Part shown: positions 61,585 through 64,000 of the stretch, one piece after another
How the letters are laid out: every line of letters starts with the position of its first letter
Numbering within the stretch: the stretch's first letter is position 1
NCBI GenBank assembly: GCA_965230185.1
Contig: OZ245995.1
Span: 3,906,001-3,970,000, forward strand
Length of the DNA: 64,000 nt
Source of the DNA: Motiliproteus sp965230185
GTDB lineage: Bacteria; Pseudomonadota; Gammaproteobacteria; Pseudomonadales; Balneatricaceae
Reading direction: 5' to 3'
Notes under the pieces: model-generated
The model's input: the letters and a program-made list of their open reading frames with translations, nothing else
Told to the model about the DNA's origin: nothing
Database searches by the model: none
Translations under genes and position numbers: made by a program

Positions 61585-63294
61585 ATGGATATGATCAGCT
61601 CCATTCCGGTATTGCGCCGATCCGGTAGCGGTCGCCGGGCCGGTCCGCTGGTGCTGCTTGTCGTCGTATTGCTGCTGGCGGGCTGTAAGCAGAACATGCT
61701 GCAACCGCTGTTACCGCTATCTCAGTCCCGGACGACGCTTGAGCGCTGGACCGATCAGGAGCTGACTCCCTGGCTGGTCCGGGAAGTCAGCCAGCATCCT
61801 CGTTTTCAGGGGCAGCGGCTGGCCGTGGTGCAGATGAGCGGCGCCGAAGTCGCCCCAGCAACCAATGTACTGGTGGCGGGGATACGGGAGAAAATCAACA
61901 GAGCCCTGCTGACCATCCCCGGGGGCCAGCTGGTGTGGCAGGCTTCAGCCCCCCCCAAAAATAACAACGGTCGAAAGCCGTTGCAGTGCAACCGTTCCCC
62001 GGATATCCACTATCTGATCGGCATCGAGACCCGGCAGAACGACAACCGGCAGTTAACCGTCTCTGTGCGGATACTGGATCTGGCCGATCAGAGCTGGGTG
62101 GGTGGGTTCAGCAGAAGCTGGAGTGGCCCCCTCACGACCAGCCAGTTACAGGCGCTGAATCGGACACGGACCGACGAGTCGTTACGAGGACGGCGGGTAC
62201 TGCCCTTCCAGGTCGACCAGGCCGATTTCGCGGCCCGTGAACTGGCCTGGCAGCTCAGCTGCCGACTGCTGGAGCAGGAGCAGTCTCCGACCCGGATTTT
62301 CCTGCGGTCCGATCCCGGCGATCCTTTTACCCTGACCACCTTCAGGCTGCTGGAAAAATACCTCAATGATTACGGAGAAACCACGATCACCGGCAGCTCC
62401 GCTCAGGCCGAACTGATCCTGTCGGCGGAGCTCCAGCCGATACACCAGCAACTGGGGCAGTTCTGGGTCACCGCCCGGGACAATGAGGGTTCACTGCGTC
62501 CGGGGGTCAACGCCCGGGTTTACGTCCGTCTGCCGCCGACGCCCGGCGCCAGCGGACCGGCAGTTGCCGAAAGCCGCTCCGACAGCGCTCCACCGGCCTC
62601 CACAACCGCCAGTCCCTCCGTTGCGGCCCCCACGCCGAAAAGCCCGGCATCATGGGCGGCTGGCTCTGACACGGCAGGCTTTGTCCGGATCCTGGTTCCT
62701 CCCCGTCCACAGCAGTGCGACAGCGCCAGCCCCTGGCGCCGGGGGGCTCTGCGACTGACGGTCGACAGCACCGCAACACCCGGACGATGCTTCGCCCTGG
62801 AACTGGAAGTACCGGCTGGTCACCAGGCGTTTCTGCTGAAAAAACGCTATGACGGCTCGCTGATCCGGCTGGCGCCGGATCATTGTCGAGGGCTGGTTCG
62901 CTTCAACGGTCGGCGCTTCAGAGACCAGTACCTGCTCGAAGGAGAGAGTGTTACCGATACCCTGCGCTTCCCCTCCCGGCGACTGCCGGGAAGACGCGCG
63001 GCATTGTGGAACCGGCAGACAGAGGAGATCTACTACGCCCTCGCGCTGAGGCCGGGCCGACAGTCTCGGGAGTTACAGCGACATCTGACACGGCTGCCGG
63101 GGGCCTGTCAGGAAAGTCGGCAGAAATCTCTCTCTTCAGTTCAGCAGCAACACTGGCTGCAGCAGTTTGACCGACTGACCCGCCGGCAGCCGGGGCTGAT
63201 CTGGCAGGCGATCCCTGTGGCCGGTACCACTGATGCCCGCCCTGCTGTCAACGGGCGTAACTCTGATTACCAGCCGACAGTTTCTGAGCGCTGA
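61585..63294 (+). CDS. Envelope operon gene 5: large lipoprotein with CsgG/LpoB-like N-terminal domain
   Basis: A 569-residue lipoprotein with lipobox LAGC (Cys34). The first part (RLAVVQMSGAEVAPATNVLVAGIREKINRALL, quoted in pieces) and VSVRILDLADQSWVGGFS resemble the CsgG/FlgO/LpoB-type alpha/beta domain, seen in outer-membrane activator lipoproteins. Residues ~310-365 are a Pro/Ala/Thr-rich linker. The C-terminal ~200 residues form a separate domain with several Cys. It begins 1 base after gene 4 ends, so translation is coupled. An outer-membrane partner of the stator pair is likely. Confidence 0.65.
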   Translation: MDMISSIPVLRRSGSGRRAGPLVLLVVVLLLAGCKQNMLQPLLPLSQSRTTLERWTDQELTPWLVREVSQHPRFQGQRLAVVQMSGAEVAPATNVLVAGIREKINRALLTIPGGQLVWQASAPPKNNNGRKPLQCNRSPDIHYLIGIETRQNDNRQLTVSVRILDLADQSWVGGFSRSWSGPLTTSQLQALNRTRTDESLRGRRVLPFQVDQADFAARELAWQLSCRLLEQEQSPTRIFLRSDPGDPFTLTTFRLLEKYLNDYGETTITGSSAQAELILSAELQPIHQQLGQFWVTARDNEGSLRPGVNARVYVRLPPTPGASGPAVAESRSDSAPPASTTASPSVAAPTPKSPASWAAGSDTAGFVRILVPPRPQQCDSASPWRRGALRLTVDSTATPGRCFALELEVPAGHQAFLLKKRYDGSLIRLAPDHCRGLVRFNGRRFRDQYLLEGESVTDTLRFPSRRLPGRRAALWNRQTEEIYYALALRPGRQSRELQRHLTRLPGACQESRQKSLSSVQQQHWLQQFDRLTRRQPGLIWQAIPVAGTTDARPAVNGRNSDYQPTVSER

Positions 63295-63341
63295 GTAGCT
63301 GAAATCGGCAATTCAGTTAACGGAAATACGGGAGACCTGAC

Positions 63342-64000
63342 ATGCTGAAATTACTTGGATTTATCTGTGGCTCCACGCTGATAGCCCTGCTTCTGTGGAC
63401 CCTCACCGAGATGCCGGAGGTGGTCCGGAAAACGGTCGATGGCGAGGTAACCGGCAATGACCTGAAGCAGGTACTGCTCCATTCAGAACAGCAACTGCAA
63501 GCCGGAATCCGCAGGGTCACCGAAACCTCCGCCGACAGGCCACCGGCAACCACCAGGATACAGAGTGCGCCGCCGGTAACCGATAACAGGATCCGGCAGA
63601 GCCCGGTGACGACGACTTCGACAACACTGCACCTGGAGCCGGGCCCGGACACCGCCACCGCTGAATCCGTTGCGATCCCCACGGCCGCCATTCCAGTTGC
63701 CCCGCTGGCTCGCTCCGCTCCTCCGCCGGAAGCTGGCACTGTCGCTCCCACCACCGCACCGACGACATCGGCAACGATGCGCCGGGTCTCCGTATTTCAG
63801 GCACAAGCCAGCGCTCCGACCACCCCGGCAACAGAGCCGGAGACGCTGCCGCCGCTGCCCGGCGCAACCACAACCGGCCTGCCGGAAATGAAGATGGCAG
63901 AAATGACAGCTGCCGACACCCGGAACGGGCGCGCCGCTGGCTGGCATGCGGTCTGGAAGGACTTTCGCAGTGAACTGTCCGCCCGGGGGTTCGCTGAGCA
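63342..64000 (+). CDS. Envelope operon gene 6: membrane-anchored Thr/Pro-rich protein (partial)
   Basis: An open frame of 219 codons running off the window. One N-terminal helix (~5-21), a coiled-coil-like piece (NDLKQVLLHSEQQLQAGIRR), then a ~130-residue linker rich in Thr, Pro and Ala, and the start of a new domain (GWHAVWKDFRSELSARGFAE) that might be SPOR-like. A GGAG site precedes the ATG. The architecture of anchor, linker and periplasmic end fits a peptidoglycan-reaching component. The C-terminus is unknown. Confidence 0.7.
   Translation, partial: MLKLLGFICGSTLIALLLWTLTEMPEVVRKTVDGEVTGNDLKQVLLHSEQQLQAGIRRVTETSADRPPATTRIQSAPPVTDNRIRQSPVTTTSTTLHLEPGPDTATAESVAIPTAAIPVAPLARSAPPPEAGTVAPTTAPTTSATMRRVSVFQAQASAPTTPATEPETLPPLPGATTTGLPEMKMAEMTAADTRNGRAAGWHAVWKDFRSELSARGFAE

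Overview
The window looks like chromosomal DNA of a marine gammaproteobacterium, most likely an Oceanospirillales-type genome (Marinobacterium/Nitrincola-like). The basis is a GC-rich core, strong gammaproteobacterial gene types (thiBPQ with a TPP riboswitch, glpD, phasin, TctABC and TRAP transporters, many periplasmic binding proteins, Cache-GGDEF-EAL proteins) and an integron-type attC array. No rRNA, tRNA or CRISPR array was seen. The genus is an inference.

Layout. 0.25-2 kb: a MarR regulator divergent from two membrane-protein genes, with a striking three-copy operator. 2-12.2 kb: an unusual long isocitrate dehydrogenase, a secreted lectin-like protein, orphan binding proteins, an M48 lipoprotein protease, an exported isoaspartyl methyltransferase and a membrane-fused spermidine-synthase-like protein. 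12.4-18.2 kb: a TctABC tricarboxylate transporter divergent from a CitA/CitB-type two-component system. 18.3-21.6 kb: single genes (binding protein, methyltransferase, GYD protein, membrane protein). 21.8-29.4 kb: a catabolic operon (TRAP transporter DctPQM, a three-part flavoprotein/2Fe-2S dehydrogenase, RidA) divergent from a LysR regulator. 29.4-32.6 kb: repeat-rich DNA, with a three-unit tandem array and a phasin gene lying between two copies of a 244-bp DnaA-box element. A third copy lies at 6.8 kb. 32.7-41.3 kb: acyltransferase, DASS symporter, binding protein, glpD, LysR, alcohol-dehydrogenase-like and enolase-superfamily genes.

42.0-47.06 kb is a gene-cassette array with seven attC sites and no integrase (a CALIN). 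One attC is split by an IS110-family IS1111-group element whose long 3' non-coding end is the expected place for a bridge RNA. The cassettes are more AT-rich than the core and carry small orphan proteins and a GNAT acetyltransferase. 47.08-56.9 kb: two Cache-GGDEF-EAL proteins flank a thiamine salvage module (ThiK-like kinase, TPP riboswitch, thiBPQ).

58.3-64.0 kb is an operon of six co-directional genes that I cannot match to a named system. It encodes a secreted coiled-coil protein, a Cys-rich lipoprotein, an ExbB/TolQ/MotA-like membrane protein, an ExbD/TolR/MotB-like protein with a long periplasmic coiled coil, a large lipoprotein with a CsgG/LpoB-like start, and a membrane-anchored protein that runs off the window. 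Together they suggest an ion-driven envelope machine. This operon and the 244-bp DnaA-box element are the two most interesting candidates for something undescribed.
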